Below are positions 1 to 8,108 of a DNA stretch of 18,283 nucleotides, one piece after another. Made by a program: the position numbers and the translations under genes. The number at the start of each line of letters is the position of its first letter. Position 1 is the stretch's first letter. Source of the stretch: JACRLI01 sp035542815 (GTDB lineage: Bacteria > Eisenbacteria > RBG-16-71-46 > JACRLI01); assembly GCA_035542815.1 (NCBI GenBank), contig DATKKS010000099.1:1-18283 (forward strand). The letters are read 5' to 3'. The notes beneath the pieces are model-generated. The model did not search any database, was not told the origin of the DNA, and was given only the letters and a program-made list of their open reading frames with translations.

Positions 1-3000
1 GGATGGCTGCGCAGCAGCAACAGCGGCATCAGGTACTCGAACATCGAGCCGCTCCACGACACCAGCGTGGTGCAGCCCTCGACGCTCACCAGTGCGCGGG
101 AGAGCCGGAACCAGTGCTCCTGCGGCGCTTCGTCACGGGCAATGGCGATGAAGCTCGTGAGCCGGGCCTCCGACGCCAGCAGATCGTAGTACGAGGCATC
201 CAGGCGCCCAGGCCCTTCGGCGTCCGCCAGGCGGAAGCCGATCGAGAAGACCCCGCGCGCCCGATCGTAGAGGAACTTCCAGTCCATGCCGTCCGCGAGA
301 CCCTCACAGCGGAGGGCGAGGTCGTGAAGCCGCTGGTCCAGCCCGTCGCAGCCGGCCGCTGGCGCGGCCGGCGGCAGGAGTGCGTCCTCGAGCAGCCGCC
401 CCCATTCAGCCACTGCCTCCGCTTCGGGACCCGCCGGCGCAGCTGCCGCGACCTGCTCAAGCGCGGCGCGCAGGTCGGCCGCGCGCCTGCCGGCGGCCTC
501 AAGCCGCGCACTCCCGGCCCCCTCGCCGCCCAGCGCCGCACGCAGCGCGTCCAGTTCCCGATGCGCAGAGCTGCAGCGCGAGCGTAGTGCCGTGGCCGTA
601 CGCGCCCGACGCTCGAGCGCTGCCAGCGCCTCAGCCAGCACGCCCGCGGTGTCGGAAGCCCCCGCGCAGCCGCGCTCCTTGTCATCCGCGCCGGCCGCAA
701 TCTCACGCAGTCCCGCCGACAGCGCCATGAGCGCGCCGGCCAGATTGCCACTGTCCACGGTCGAGACATAGCGTGGTGCGAGGGGCGCGAGATGCTCCGT
801 GTCGTACCAGTTGAGCAGGTGCCCCTGATGGCGCTCGAGCGACTCGACGGTCGCCAGCGTGCTCTCGACCCGGTCCGCCAGCGCGGCGCTTCCCAGGTAC
901 CCGAGGTCATGTGCGGCGAGCGCCGAGAGCAGCCCCAGGCCGATATTGGTCGGCGACGTCCGGTGCGCGACGCGCAGCTCCGGCGCGATCTGCACGTTGT
1001 CCGGCGGCAGCGAGTGGTCCTGCGGGGTGACGAAGCGCTCGAAATAGCGCCACGTCCGGCGGGCGACACGGCGCAGCTGCTCCGCATCTTCCGAACCCGG
1101 CGCCAGGCGCCTGGGAACCACCGGCCGGCTCAGCCACCACGCAACCACCGGCGAAGCCAGCCACGCGGCCACGAACGGCAGCGCCACCGGCAGCGCGCTG
1201 GCCCGCAGGGGCAGCACTCCCAGCAGTACGACCAGCGCGGCCGCCGGGCCCGCCCACATCTCGATGACGAACACCCATGGACCCTGGCGCGAGAGCCGCC
1301 CGGCTGCGCGAACCGCCGTGGTCGCGGCGGTCTCCCATTCGAGCAGCCGGCGCTGCGTGACCACCATCCGGCCCAGGGTCAGGACGATGGCGTGCACCAT
1401 TTCGTAGGCGTGGCAGGCGAGCAGCATGATCTGGAGCAGCACTCGTGCGCCCGCCATCTCCAACTCCGCCCACACGTCGCGCACGTACACCCCGAACGGC
1501 TGCTGCGGGCGCGGCCCGCCGGCCAGGTGCACCAACGGCGGGAGCAGCGGGAAGCCGAGCACGGCCAGGGCGGCCAGGGTCCAGGCGAGCGGCGAGCCGG
1601 GAAGCCAGGTCCACGCGGAGGCCAGCAGCGCAACCAGGGCCGGCGCCACCAGGCTGCGGCGCAGGTTGTCCAGGATCTTCCAGCGGCTGATGAGCGGCAG
1701 CCGGCTGCGTTCCAGGCCGTGTCGCGTCGGCACCAGCGGCAGCAGGTGAAGCAGGATCTGCCAGTCGCCGCGCACCCAGCGGTGCTGGCGCCGCGCGTGG
1801 GCCAGCACGCTCGACGGGAAGTCGTCCACCACCTCCACGTCCGACACCAGCGCACAACGTGCGAACAGGCCTTCGAACAGGTCGTGCGAGAGCATCGCGT
1901 TCTCGGCGACGCGACCCTCGAGCGCGGCGGTGAAGGCCTCCACGTCGTACAGCCCCTTGCCCGTGAAGATGCCTTCGCCGAACAGGTCCTGGTACGTGTC
2001 GGAGACCGCGGTGGTGTAGGGATCCACACCGGTATGGCCGGCGTAGGCGCGAGCGAACAGCGAGCCGGCGGCGCTCGCCATCGTCACGCTGACCCGCGGC
2101 TGGAGGATCCCGTAGCCCTCGACGACCCGCCGGAGCCCGGGGTCGAATCGCGGGCGATTGAGCGGATGCTCGATGATGCCGATCAGCTCGCGCGCGGCGT
2201 CGCGCGGCAGCCGGGTGTCGCTGTCGAGCGTGATGCAGTAGCGTATCCGCCGCAGGATCTCGGGGGCGCCCACTTGCACGGTGAAACTCGTGTCGCCGGC
2301 GCCCCGCAGCAGGCGGTTGAACTCCTCGATCTTGCCGCGCTTGCGCTCCCAGCCCATCCACACGCCCTCGCTGGCGTTCCATTGGCGTGCGCGATGGAAC
2401 AGGTAGAAGCGGTCCCCCGTCTCGGGTGCGTAGCGTGCGTTGAGCGCCTCGACCCCGGCGATCGCGGTCGCCAGCACCTCATCCTCGCCGGGCAGGCTCT
2501 CGGCCTCCGCGTCCGGGAAGTCGGTGAGCAACGCAAGATGGATCCGTGGGTCCATGTTGCCGAGGGCATGCACCTCGAGGTGCTCCAGCAGCGTCCGGAC
2601 GCCCTCGACCGAGGAGATGAGGGTGGGCACGATGACCATGGTGCAGGCCGACTCGGGAACGCCGCCGCGCAGGTCGAGCCGCGGCAGGAGCCTCGGCTTG
2701 GCGAACCGGTGGACGACCCGGTGCAGGAGCGCCACCGCGAACTCGCTGGCGGGGATGAGCACCAGGATCCCCGCCCACACCCGCATCCAGGGCGGGGCCT
2801 GGGCCGCCCCCGCCGCCGCCACCGCCGTTGCCACTCCAAGCCCGGTGAGCAAGGCCAGCGCGCCAAGGTAGACCGGCGTGGCATGCTCGAGGACCAGGTC
2901 CTTCAGGCGCTCCCGGAGCGGGGGGTGGTGAGCCACGTCGCGCTCGAGTTCACGACGGCCCCCTCCGATCAGGTGGTAGCCGACGTGCGCCGCCCGGGAA

Positions 3001-4109
3001 TCGGTACCCAGTTCCTCCGCCGCCTGGCGCGCGCTCTCGATGGCGCGCAGCGCGACCCTGATCTGAGCTTCGCCGGTGGGGTCGGCCAGCGACTCCACTG
3101 CGTGGCGGTAGCGATCGCGGCTGGTGAACTCCATGCGCCCGTAGACGCCGGGCGGATCGCGCTGGAGGATGCGCTCGATCAGGCTGACTTCCTCGACGTA
3201 CTCGTTCCAGTCGAGCGTGGCGCACAGCCGCAGGCTGGTGATGGAGTTGCCCATCGACAGGTGGTTCATCGCCTGTCGCTGATGCTCGGAACGCACGGCC
3301 TCCTCCACCGTCGTGCCGCAGGCATCCAGCCGCTCCTCCAGCTGCCTCCGCAGCCCGGCGGCGCCGGCACCATGCTCGCGCATGCGCTGCAACAGCTGAT
3401 CCACGAACGCGACGTGGAGGGTGTGCGGAAGAGACGGCGCCGGGCCTTTCAGCTGCGCGCCCTCGAATTCGGCGAAGAGCCGATCCGCCGCAACGCGGCC
3501 CGCGCGGCCCTCGATCAGCTCCTGCGACAGCCGGCGCAGGTGGTCGATCAGGGCGAGCTTGAGCATGCTCGGCCACGCCCACAGCTCGCCGATGCTGAGG
3601 GGCGCCACGGTCTGGTAGGCGTAGAGGAACCGTTCCAGCCGCTTGGCGTCGAGTCGCGCGTCGCTGTAGCGGAGCAGCTCCACCGCCATGGCGTAGACGC
3701 GGGGCGTTCCGACGAGGTGGCGCGTGGCCAGCTTCGGAAGCTCCCGGTAGTAGCGGGTCGGGAGGTGATGGCGGATCTCGCGCATCTCGGCTTCCACCAG
3801 GTGGAAGTTGTCGAGCAGCCACTCGGTCGCGGGCGTGATCGGCTCGCCGCGCCGCACGTCGCCGGCGAGGATCCGATACGCCTGACGCAGCAGGCGCGCG
3901 TCGTCCGACAGGTGGCGCAGCAGCCGCGGCGGGCCACGCCGCGGGTCTCGCAGCAGGGTGAATTCGGCGGCCAGCGCGCGGGCGCGTTCCTCGAGGCGCT
4001 CGACGCCGAGGAGTTCGCCGTGCAGGGGGCTCGAGTCGAGGCCTATCAGCCCGCGGCGCGCTGCGCTCGGCGGAGCAGCACGGGACGGCGTGGCGCGAGG
4101 GATCGGCAA
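1..4109 (-). CDS. ndvB: Cyclic beta-1,2-glucan synthase-like protein (NdvB/ChvB family), 3' end outside window
   Basis: This is a giant inner-membrane enzyme family that polymerises UDP-glucose into cyclic beta-1,2-glucan for the periplasm. I translated the minus strand from 4109 to the left edge and met no stop over 1369 codons. The N-terminal region (about residues 95-290) carries LLDNFHLVEAEMREIRHHLP, YYRELPKLA and LSIGELWAWPSMLKLALI, all hallmarks of the family. Membrane segments lie near 414-467. The GT84 glycosyltransferase follows, with YCITLDSDTRLPRD near 620-635 (the DxD-like acidic motif) and HRWVRGDWQ near 778. More membrane segments lie near 820-1000. A glycoamylase-like domain begins at FERFVTPQDHSLPPDNVQ, and MDWKFLYDRARGVFSIGFR and GSMFEYLMPLL sit at the edge. 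Family members have about 2800 residues, so the rest of this domain and the C-terminal GH94-type phosphorylase should lie to the left. The start is TTG at 4109: an in-frame TGA lies near 4158, no ATG or GTG falls between, and AAAGGA lies 10 bases upstream. A transported polysaccharide other than beta-1,2-glucan is possible. Confidence 0.93.
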   Translation of the reverse strand, partial: MPIPRATPSRAAPPSAARRGLIGLDSSPLHGELLGVERLEERARALAAEFTLLRDPRRGPPRLLRHLSDDARLLRQAYRILAGDVRRGEPITPATEWLLDNFHLVEAEMREIRHHLPTRYYRELPKLATRHLVGTPRVYAMAVELLRYSDARLDAKRLERFLYAYQTVAPLSIGELWAWPSMLKLALIDHLRRLSQELIEGRAGRVAADRLFAEFEGAQLKGPAPSLPHTLHVAFVDQLLQRMREHGAGAAGLRRQLEERLDACGTTVEEAVRSEHQRQAMNHLSMGNSITSLRLCATLDWNEYVEEVSLIERILQRDPPGVYGRMEFTSRDRYRHAVESLADPTGEAQIRVALRAIESARQAAEELGTDSRAAHVGYHLIGGGRRELERDVAHHPPLRERLKDLVLEHATPVYLGALALLTGLGVATAVAAAGAAQAPPWMRVWAGILVLIPASEFAVALLHRVVHRFAKPRLLPRLDLRGGVPESACTMVIVPTLISSVEGVRTLLEHLEVHALGNMDPRIHLALLTDFPDAEAESLPGEDEVLATAIAGVEALNARYAPETGDRFYLFHRARQWNASEGVWMGWERKRGKIEEFNRLLRGAGDTSFTVQVGAPEILRRIRYCITLDSDTRLPRDAARELIGIIEHPLNRPRFDPGLRRVVEGYGILQPRVSVTMASAAGSLFARAYAGHTGVDPYTTAVSDTYQDLFGEGIFTGKGLYDVEAFTAALEGRVAENAMLSHDLFEGLFARCALVSDVEVVDDFPSSVLAHARRQHRWVRGDWQILLHLLPLVPTRHGLERSRLPLISRWKILDNLRRSLVAPALVALLASAWTWLPGSPLAWTLAALAVLGFPLLPPLVHLAGGPRPQQPFGVYVRDVWAELEMAGARVLLQIMLLACHAYEMVHAIVLTLGRMVVTQRRLLEWETAATTAVRAAGRLSRQGPWVFVIEMWAGPAAALVVLLGVLPLRASALPVALPFVAAWLASPVVAWWLSRPVVPRRLAPGSEDAEQLRRVARRTWRYFERFVTPQDHSLPPDNVQIAPELRVAHRTSPTNIGLGLLSALAAHDLGYLGSAALADRVESTLATVESLERHQGHLLNWYDTEHLAPLAPRYVSTVDSGNLAGALMALSAGLREIAAGADDKERGCAGASDTAGVLAEALAALERRARTATALRSRCSSAHRELDALRAALGGEGAGSARLEAAGRRAADLRAALEQVAAAAPAGPEAEAVAEWGRLLEDALLPPAAPAAGCDGLDQRLHDLALRCEGLADGMDWKFLYDRARGVFSIGFRLADAEGPGRLDASYYDLLASEARLTSFIAIARDEAPQEHWFRLSRALVSVEGCTTLVSWSGSMFEYLMPLLLLRSH

Positions 4110-4173
4110 CAGCCTGCAGTCCTTTCGGGATGGAACGCGGGGTGCCCGCGGCCTGGATCAGCGGTAGTGCCTC

Positions 4174-4182
4174 AGTCTAGCA
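4174..4182 (-). promoter_or_regulatory. Extended -10 promoter for the glucan synthase gene
   Basis: The minus strand reads TGCTAGACT, an extended -10 (TGn plus TAGACT, four of six matches to TATAAT). It would start transcription near 4167, giving a leader of about 58 bases before the TTG at 4109. No convincing -35 box is present. The same TGCTANNNT pattern precedes two other genes in the window, which strengthens an otherwise weak call. Confidence 0.45.
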
Positions 4183-4287
4183 GGATTGGTTCGGGCGGAC
4201 CCTCGTCATGTTCTTCGGACACTGTCGCCGCAGGAGCCTTGACAGGAGCCCACGCCTGTGGGAGTCTGCCGGTGGGACGGACGGGAG

Positions 4288-4360
4288 CGGGCCCGCCGGG
4301 ATTCGAACCCGGATTGCATCTTTTGCGAAATGGCCACTCGGTCCATTGTACTCCGGACCC
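4288..4360 (-). tRNA. tRNA-like gene with abnormal anticodon loop (possibly degenerate tRNA-Cys)
   Basis: The acceptor halves GGGTCCG (4360-4354) and CGGGCCC (4295-4289) pair along seven bases with one G-T wobble. A perfect T arm, CCGGG-TTCGAAT-CCCGG, precedes the 3' half, and the overall length of 73 is normal. The D arm is weak: GTAC pairs with GTGG except for the outermost G-G, and the loop contains AATGG. The anticodon stem is CATTT/AGATG with a six-base loop CGCAAA. The universal U33 is therefore missing and one base appears lost. Read most simply, the anticodon is GCA (Cys) preceded by C33, but CAA or CGC cannot be excluded. The discriminator position is G rather than the U73 usual for Cys, and no CCA is encoded. 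It may be a decayed copy, an odd but functional tRNA, or a sequence with a base error. It lies upstream of the glucan synthase on the same strand. Confidence 0.55.
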
Positions 4361-4411
4361 ACCCGTCCCTGTTCCACTACATGCGGATTTCCCCCCGCGA
4401 GGGGGTAGCGC

Positions 4412-4460
4412 GGCCGGCACCTGGCGGAATCTCCCAGGAGCCGGCCGTTAGGTTTTCGCC
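4412..4460 (+). terminator. Hairpin with short T tract, terminator-like on the plus strand
   Basis: GGCCGGC (4412-4418) pairs with GCCGGCC (4440-4446). After an A/A mismatch, CCTGG (4420-4424) pairs with CCAGG (4434-4438) around a nine-base loop. The plus strand then reads GTTAGGTTTTCGCC, a modest T tract. Orientation is puzzling because no plus-strand gene ends here. It may stop antisense transcription or insulate the divergent units. Confidence 0.35.
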
Positions 4461-4606
4461 CTGGTTGGCCTCCACCCGCCGTCGGTAGCGCCGCGGGCGC
4501 TCCTGCCTCGTCCCCCGCAGCGCCCAGGACTTCGATCTCCACGGTCTGCCTGCCGACCCGCCGCTTCAGGACGGCGCAGCACTTCGATTAGGACCCGGCG
4601 CGGCGA

Positions 4607-4615
4607 TGGTATATG
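4607..4615 (+). promoter_or_regulatory. Putative extended -10 for UPF0182 gene
   Basis: TGGTATATG is a TGn followed by a TATA-type hexamer in otherwise very GC-rich sequence. It would start transcription near 4622, giving a leader of about 60 bases. There is no recognisable -35 box, and the hexamer departs from TATAAT at its last two bases. Confidence 0.35.
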
Positions 4616-4681
4616 CTGGGCCGGGTCGCCGAGCGGAGCCCGCTGGAGTGGGCCCGCGAGCGGGGACCGGAGGAGTCCACG

Positions 4682-7630
4682 GTGAGCTTCCTGATCTTGC
4701 TGGCGTATGTCTTGGTCGCCCTGCCCGCGTTGCATGCGCTCCTTCGCCGCACGCGAGGCGAGCCGTCCCCCCTTGGGCCCATGCTGCTACTCAGCATCAC
4801 CCTGGTTCTCGCCCTGTCCCTGGGTCAATGGGCGCTGTCCCTCTACGTAGACGCGCTGTGGTTTCGCGAGCTGGGCGCGGAGCACCGTTTCTGGACCGAG
4901 ATGTACGCCCGGTGGGGGCTGACTCTGGCCGGCATCGTGGTGTCCTTCGGGCTGTTGTGGCTCAGCGCGTGGATGGCCCGCGGCCGAAGGGCGGGCGGCG
5001 CCATGCCGCTGCGCCCGCATCCGCCCCATGGCCCGGAGGGTGGGTGGCCCGGAGAGGTCGAGATCATCGGCGGCGGCCGCGCCACGCCCGTTCCCGGCGC
5101 GCCGCGGCTGGCCCGGCTGCTCGACCGCATGTTCGTCGCGATCCTGGCCCTGCTGGCATGGGCGTTGGGCAACGTGTTGGGGTCCAACTGGTGGACCTTC
5201 CTCACGGCCTGGCACCAGCAGCCGTTCGGGAAGGTCGATCCCCAGTTCCATCGCGACATCGCCTTCTACGTGTTCACCCTCCCGGCCTGGAACGCGCTGC
5301 TCCAGTGGGGCTTTGCCGTGGTCCTGGCCTGCATCGCAACGTCGGGGGCCCTCTACGTCCTGCCCGCCGTGGTCTCCGGGCTGACCCAGGGCGCGTGGCT
5401 CGGGCATCTGCGCCGCGGCGCCCGGCACTTGAGCGTGCTCGTCGGGCTGTTGCTGGCGCTGTGGGCGAACAGCGTGTGGATCTCTCGCTACGAGCTGGTC
5501 TACAGCGGCCGGGGACCGCTCGTGGGCGTCTCCGCCGTGGACGCCAACCTGGGCGCGACCCTGATGTTGGTATTCGCAGCCACCCTGCTCCTGGCGGGCC
5601 TGGCGGTGGCAGTCGTGGGGCCCCGGGGCGGCCGGTGGTTCGCCGCAGGCGTCGCCGGCCTGGTGGTCGCCAGCGCCGTGCTGGAGCTGGCGGTGATTCC
5701 CTCGGTCTACGACGCGGTGGCGATCCGGCCGGAGCAACTGCGCGCCGAGCTGCCCTACATCCTGCGCCACCTGGCGATGACCCGGCAGGCCTTCGGCCTC
5801 GATTCCACCCGGGTTCGGGTGCGCGAGTTCCCCGAACCGCGCAATTTGACGGCGGAGCAGGTCGCGGGCGACAGCACCACCATCGCCAACCTGCGCCTGG
5901 CCGACTGGCGCCCGCTGCAGCACACCTTCAACCAGCTGCAGACGCTGCGGACCTACTACCGATTCGCCGACATCGACCTCGACCGCTACACCGTGCGCGG
6001 GCAGCCGCGCATGGTGATGATCTCGCTGCGCGAGCTGGATCACACCAAGGTGCCGCAGTCGCAGGGCAGCGAGGGCTGGGACATCAATCGCTGGTTCATC
6101 TACACGCACGGCTACGGCGCCTGCGTCAGCAGCGTCAACTCCTTCACCGCTGAGGGGATCCCGGAGCTGTGGGTGCGGGACCTGCCGCCGGTCTCGACCG
6201 TGCCCGAGCTCAGAATCACGCGGCCCGAGATCTACTTCGGAGAGCTCACCACCCACCCGGTGATGGTGCGGGCGCGCGGCCAGCAGGAATTCGATTACCC
6301 GCGCGGCGACGACAACATCTTCGCCACCTACCAGGGCACGGCCGGCATCCCGCTCGGCGGGGTGATCTCGGTGCGCCGGCTCGCCTTCGCCCTGCGGTAC
6401 GGCTCGCTGAAGTTCTTCCTGTCCTCCTACATCGCGGCCGACACGCGGATCCTGTTCGACCGCGATATCGAGACGCGGTTGGGGAAGCTGGCCCCCTTCC
6501 TGACTCCCGACCGGGACCCCTACGCCGTCGTGCGCGCCGACGGCTCGCTGATCCTGATGCGTGATTTCTACACCACCACCGACCAGTACCCGTACGCGGC
6601 GGAGGTGGCCGGCATCCGGTACGTGCGCAACAGCGTCAAGGCCGTGCTGGACTGCTACAACGGCTCGGTGCGGTTCTACGTCGAGGACGACACCGATCCC
6701 CTGGTGCGCACCTATCGCTCCATCTTCCCGGACCTGTTCACCGCCGCCTCGCAGGTTCCAAGAGACGTGCGCGCGCACTACCGCTATCCCGAGGACATGC
6801 TCGCCATCCAGGCCGAAGCCTACGGCGCGTTCCATGTCAAGGACCCGGTGACCTTCTACAACCACGAGGACGTGTGGGAGACCGGGGCCCAGTCCGCCGA
6901 GGGCGGCGAAGCGGGCACGACCGTCCCCGTGCTGCCCTACTACATGCTGATGCGGCTTCCCGGCCAGGCCTCCGCCGAATACCTGCAGATGATGCCCCTC
7001 ACGCCGCGCGGCAAGGACAACATGATCGCCTGGGTGGCCGGCCTGTGTGACCCTGCCCACTACGGAACGATGGTCGCCTACCACCTGCCCAAGGGGACCA
7101 TCAGCTACGGTCCCCGGCAGATCGAGGCGCGCATCGACCAGGACGCCAACATCTCCAAGGACCTGACGCTGTGGAACCAGCAAGGTTCGCAGGTGCTGCG
7201 GGGCAACCTGCTGGCGGTCCCAATCGACAGGTCCTTCCTGTACGTCGAGCCGCTGTACATCCAGTCCACGGGAGGCAAGATCCCCGAGCTCAAGCGGGTC
7301 ATCGTGGCGACGCAGAAGGACATCGGCTACGGCGGCTCGCTGGAGGAGGCGTTGACCAACCTGTTCGGCCCCTCGGTGGGGGCCCTGGCGCCGCAGGCGC
7401 AGGGGGAGGCCGCGCGCGCGGTCCCCGTCCCCGAGGCTGCCGCCAGGACGGGAGGCCCACGTCAGGCGGTGAGCAACGGGGCGAATCCCGCGCTGGTGCA
7501 TTCGGCGGCGGAGCACCTGCGCCGCTACCAGCAGCTCATGGGCGCCGGCAAGGCGAGCGAGGCGGGCGCTGAACTCGAGGCCCTGGCGCGGGACCTGCGC
7601 GAGCTGGAGCGCGCCTCGGGCGGCCGGTAG
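4682..7630 (+). CDS. UPF0182 family integral membrane protein
   Basis: This is a 982-residue member of the UPF0182 family (large bacterial membrane proteins of unknown function). The N-terminal third has seven to eight hydrophobic segments, near residues 1-21, 30-55, 77-98, 147-172, 202-230, 250-268, 290-312 and 318-338. A long soluble, presumably extracytoplasmic, domain follows. Family signatures are clear: FWTEMYARWGL near 75, FHRDIAFYVFTLPAW, YYRFADIDLDRY near 425, YTHGYGACVSSVN near 473, RPEIYFGEL near 514, EFDYPRGDDN near 537, and YPEDMLAIQAEAYGAFHVKD near 702. The last hundred residues, after LTNLFG, are low-complexity and Ala/Glu-rich. I chose GTG at 4682 because GGAGGAG lies six bases upstream and the protein then opens directly with a membrane segment. 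An in-frame extension to 4613 has no ribosome binding site. It is transcribed alone. The biochemical role of the family is not established, so none is assigned. Confidence 0.95.
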   Translation: MSFLILLAYVLVALPALHALLRRTRGEPSPLGPMLLLSITLVLALSLGQWALSLYVDALWFRELGAEHRFWTEMYARWGLTLAGIVVSFGLLWLSAWMARGRRAGGAMPLRPHPPHGPEGGWPGEVEIIGGGRATPVPGAPRLARLLDRMFVAILALLAWALGNVLGSNWWTFLTAWHQQPFGKVDPQFHRDIAFYVFTLPAWNALLQWGFAVVLACIATSGALYVLPAVVSGLTQGAWLGHLRRGARHLSVLVGLLLALWANSVWISRYELVYSGRGPLVGVSAVDANLGATLMLVFAATLLLAGLAVAVVGPRGGRWFAAGVAGLVVASAVLELAVIPSVYDAVAIRPEQLRAELPYILRHLAMTRQAFGLDSTRVRVREFPEPRNLTAEQVAGDSTTIANLRLADWRPLQHTFNQLQTLRTYYRFADIDLDRYTVRGQPRMVMISLRELDHTKVPQSQGSEGWDINRWFIYTHGYGACVSSVNSFTAEGIPELWVRDLPPVSTVPELRITRPEIYFGELTTHPVMVRARGQQEFDYPRGDDNIFATYQGTAGIPLGGVISVRRLAFALRYGSLKFFLSSYIAADTRILFDRDIETRLGKLAPFLTPDRDPYAVVRADGSLILMRDFYTTTDQYPYAAEVAGIRYVRNSVKAVLDCYNGSVRFYVEDDTDPLVRTYRSIFPDLFTAASQVPRDVRAHYRYPEDMLAIQAEAYGAFHVKDPVTFYNHEDVWETGAQSAEGGEAGTTVPVLPYYMLMRLPGQASAEYLQMMPLTPRGKDNMIAWVAGLCDPAHYGTMVAYHLPKGTISYGPRQIEARIDQDANISKDLTLWNQQGSQVLRGNLLAVPIDRSFLYVEPLYIQSTGGKIPELKRVIVATQKDIGYGGSLEEALTNLFGPSVGALAPQAQGEAARAVPVPEAAARTGGPRQAVSNGANPALVHSAAEHLRRYQQLMGAGKASEAGAELEALARDLRELERASGGR

Positions 7631-7659
7631 CCGGCGGGCGATGGGGTCGGCGCCTCCGC

Positions 7660-7673
7660 CCGGGGCGCCCCGG
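7660..7673. terminator. GC-rich palindrome after the UPF0182 gene
   Basis: CCGGGGCGCCCCGG is a perfect 14-base palindrome 30 bases past the stop codon. It has no T tract after it, so at best it is a weak or factor-dependent terminator. In sequence this GC-rich, chance palindromes are common. Confidence 0.2.
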
Positions 7674-7756
7674 AGCGGGAGCGACTCGGCGGGATCCCCG
7701 CACCGCCTGTTCTCAGCGTGCCGGCGGCTAGTCCTCCAGCGGTTCCACGAATCCCC

Positions 7757-7785
7757 TTGACAAACATTTAGACGTTTGGCAAAAT
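7757..7785 (+). promoter_or_regulatory. Sigma70-type promoter of the sdpR-like operon
   Basis: A perfect -35 TTGACA (7757-7762) is separated by 17 bases from CAAAAT (7780-7785), which matches four of six -10 positions. The predicted start site near 7792 is only about two bases before the ATG at 7794, so the mRNA would be essentially leaderless. No Shine-Dalgarno sequence precedes that ATG, which agrees with this reading. Confidence 0.65.
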
Positions 7786-7792
7786 GTCAAAT
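7766..7792. promoter_or_regulatory. Probable ArsR/SdpR operator overlapping the promoter
   Basis: ATTTAGAC (7766-7773) and GTCAAAT (7786-7792) form an imperfect inverted repeat with one base missing from the right arm. It covers the spacer, the -10 box and the predicted start site. TTGACA (7757-7762) and TGTCAA (7785-7790) form a second, overlapping dyad. Bound repressor would block transcription of its own operon, as is usual for ArsR-family regulators. Confidence 0.5.
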
Positions 7793-7793
7793 C

Positions 7794-8108
7794 ATGACCG
7801 CGGTGTTCAAGGCACTCTCGGACCCGACGCGCCGGCGCGTCCTCCAGCTGCTCCGGCGCGGTCCCATGAGCGCAGGCCAGCTCGCCGGGCACTTCCGCGT
7901 CTCGAAGCCGACGATGTCGGCGCATTTCGCCGTCCTGCGCGGAGCTGGACTGATCGAGGCGGAGAGACAAGGCAAGCTGATCATGTACACCCTGCAGATC
8001 TCGGTGTTGGAGGATGCCCTGCTGGCGTTCGCCCAGGTGTTCGGGTGGGACCTGCGCGCCCGGCCGGCCCGGGCCAAGCGGGCGGCAACGGAGGTCTTCA
8101 GCCGATGA
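7794..8108 (+). CDS. ArsR/SmtB-family winged-helix repressor, SdpR-like
   Basis: This 104-residue DNA-binding protein begins MTAVFKALSDPTRRRVLQLL, the standard opening of the SdpR-like branch of ArsR regulators. The helix-turn-helix covers about residues 26-50 (MSAGQLAGHFRVSKPTMSAH), and the wing follows at LIEAERQGKLIMYTL. The metal-binding cysteine motif of ArsR or SmtB is absent, so it probably senses a partner protein or another signal rather than metal. The start is ATG 7794. A TTG six codons upstream lies inside the promoter and is unlikely. There is no Shine-Dalgarno sequence, consistent with a leaderless message. Its stop overlaps the start of the next gene (ATGA at 8105), implying translational coupling to the SdpI-like protein. 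This copies the sdpRI arrangement known from Bacillus subtilis, in which SdpI is a membrane protein that sequesters SdpR. Confidence 0.88.
   Translation: MTAVFKALSDPTRRRVLQLLRRGPMSAGQLAGHFRVSKPTMSAHFAVLRGAGLIEAERQGKLIMYTLQISVLEDALLAFAQVFGWDLRARPARAKRAATEVFSR

Larger units (their letters stand above)
4361..4681. other. Intergenic spacer between tRNA-like gene and UPF0182 gene
   Basis: About 320 bases contain no convincing protein gene. The stretch holds a strong imperfect hairpin at 4412-4446, a promoter-like element at 4607-4615 and the ribosome binding site of the UPF0182 gene at 4669-4675. The short open frames here, on both strands, lack ribosome binding sites and overlap the tRNA-like gene. 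Confidence 0.6.

Noticed and set aside
4231..4253. Short direct repeat of CAGGAGCC
   Set aside because: Two copies of eight bases only, with no array structure. Nothing in the window resembles a CRISPR array, and no cas gene is present.
792..4451. 1219-codon open frame on the plus strand
   Set aside because: It is in exact codon register antisense to the glucan synthase gene, has an Arg/Gly/His/Gln-rich composition without domains, and runs through the tRNA-like gene. It is a GC-composition shadow.
4613..4681. Upstream start for the UPF0182 protein
   Set aside because: It adds 23 polar residues before the first membrane helix and lacks a ribosome binding site, whereas GTG 4682 has GGAGGAG at six bases.
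4787..7516. 909-codon open frame on the minus strand
   Set aside because: Antisense to the UPF0182 gene, which has clear family motifs and a ribosome binding site. The antisense product is low-complexity.
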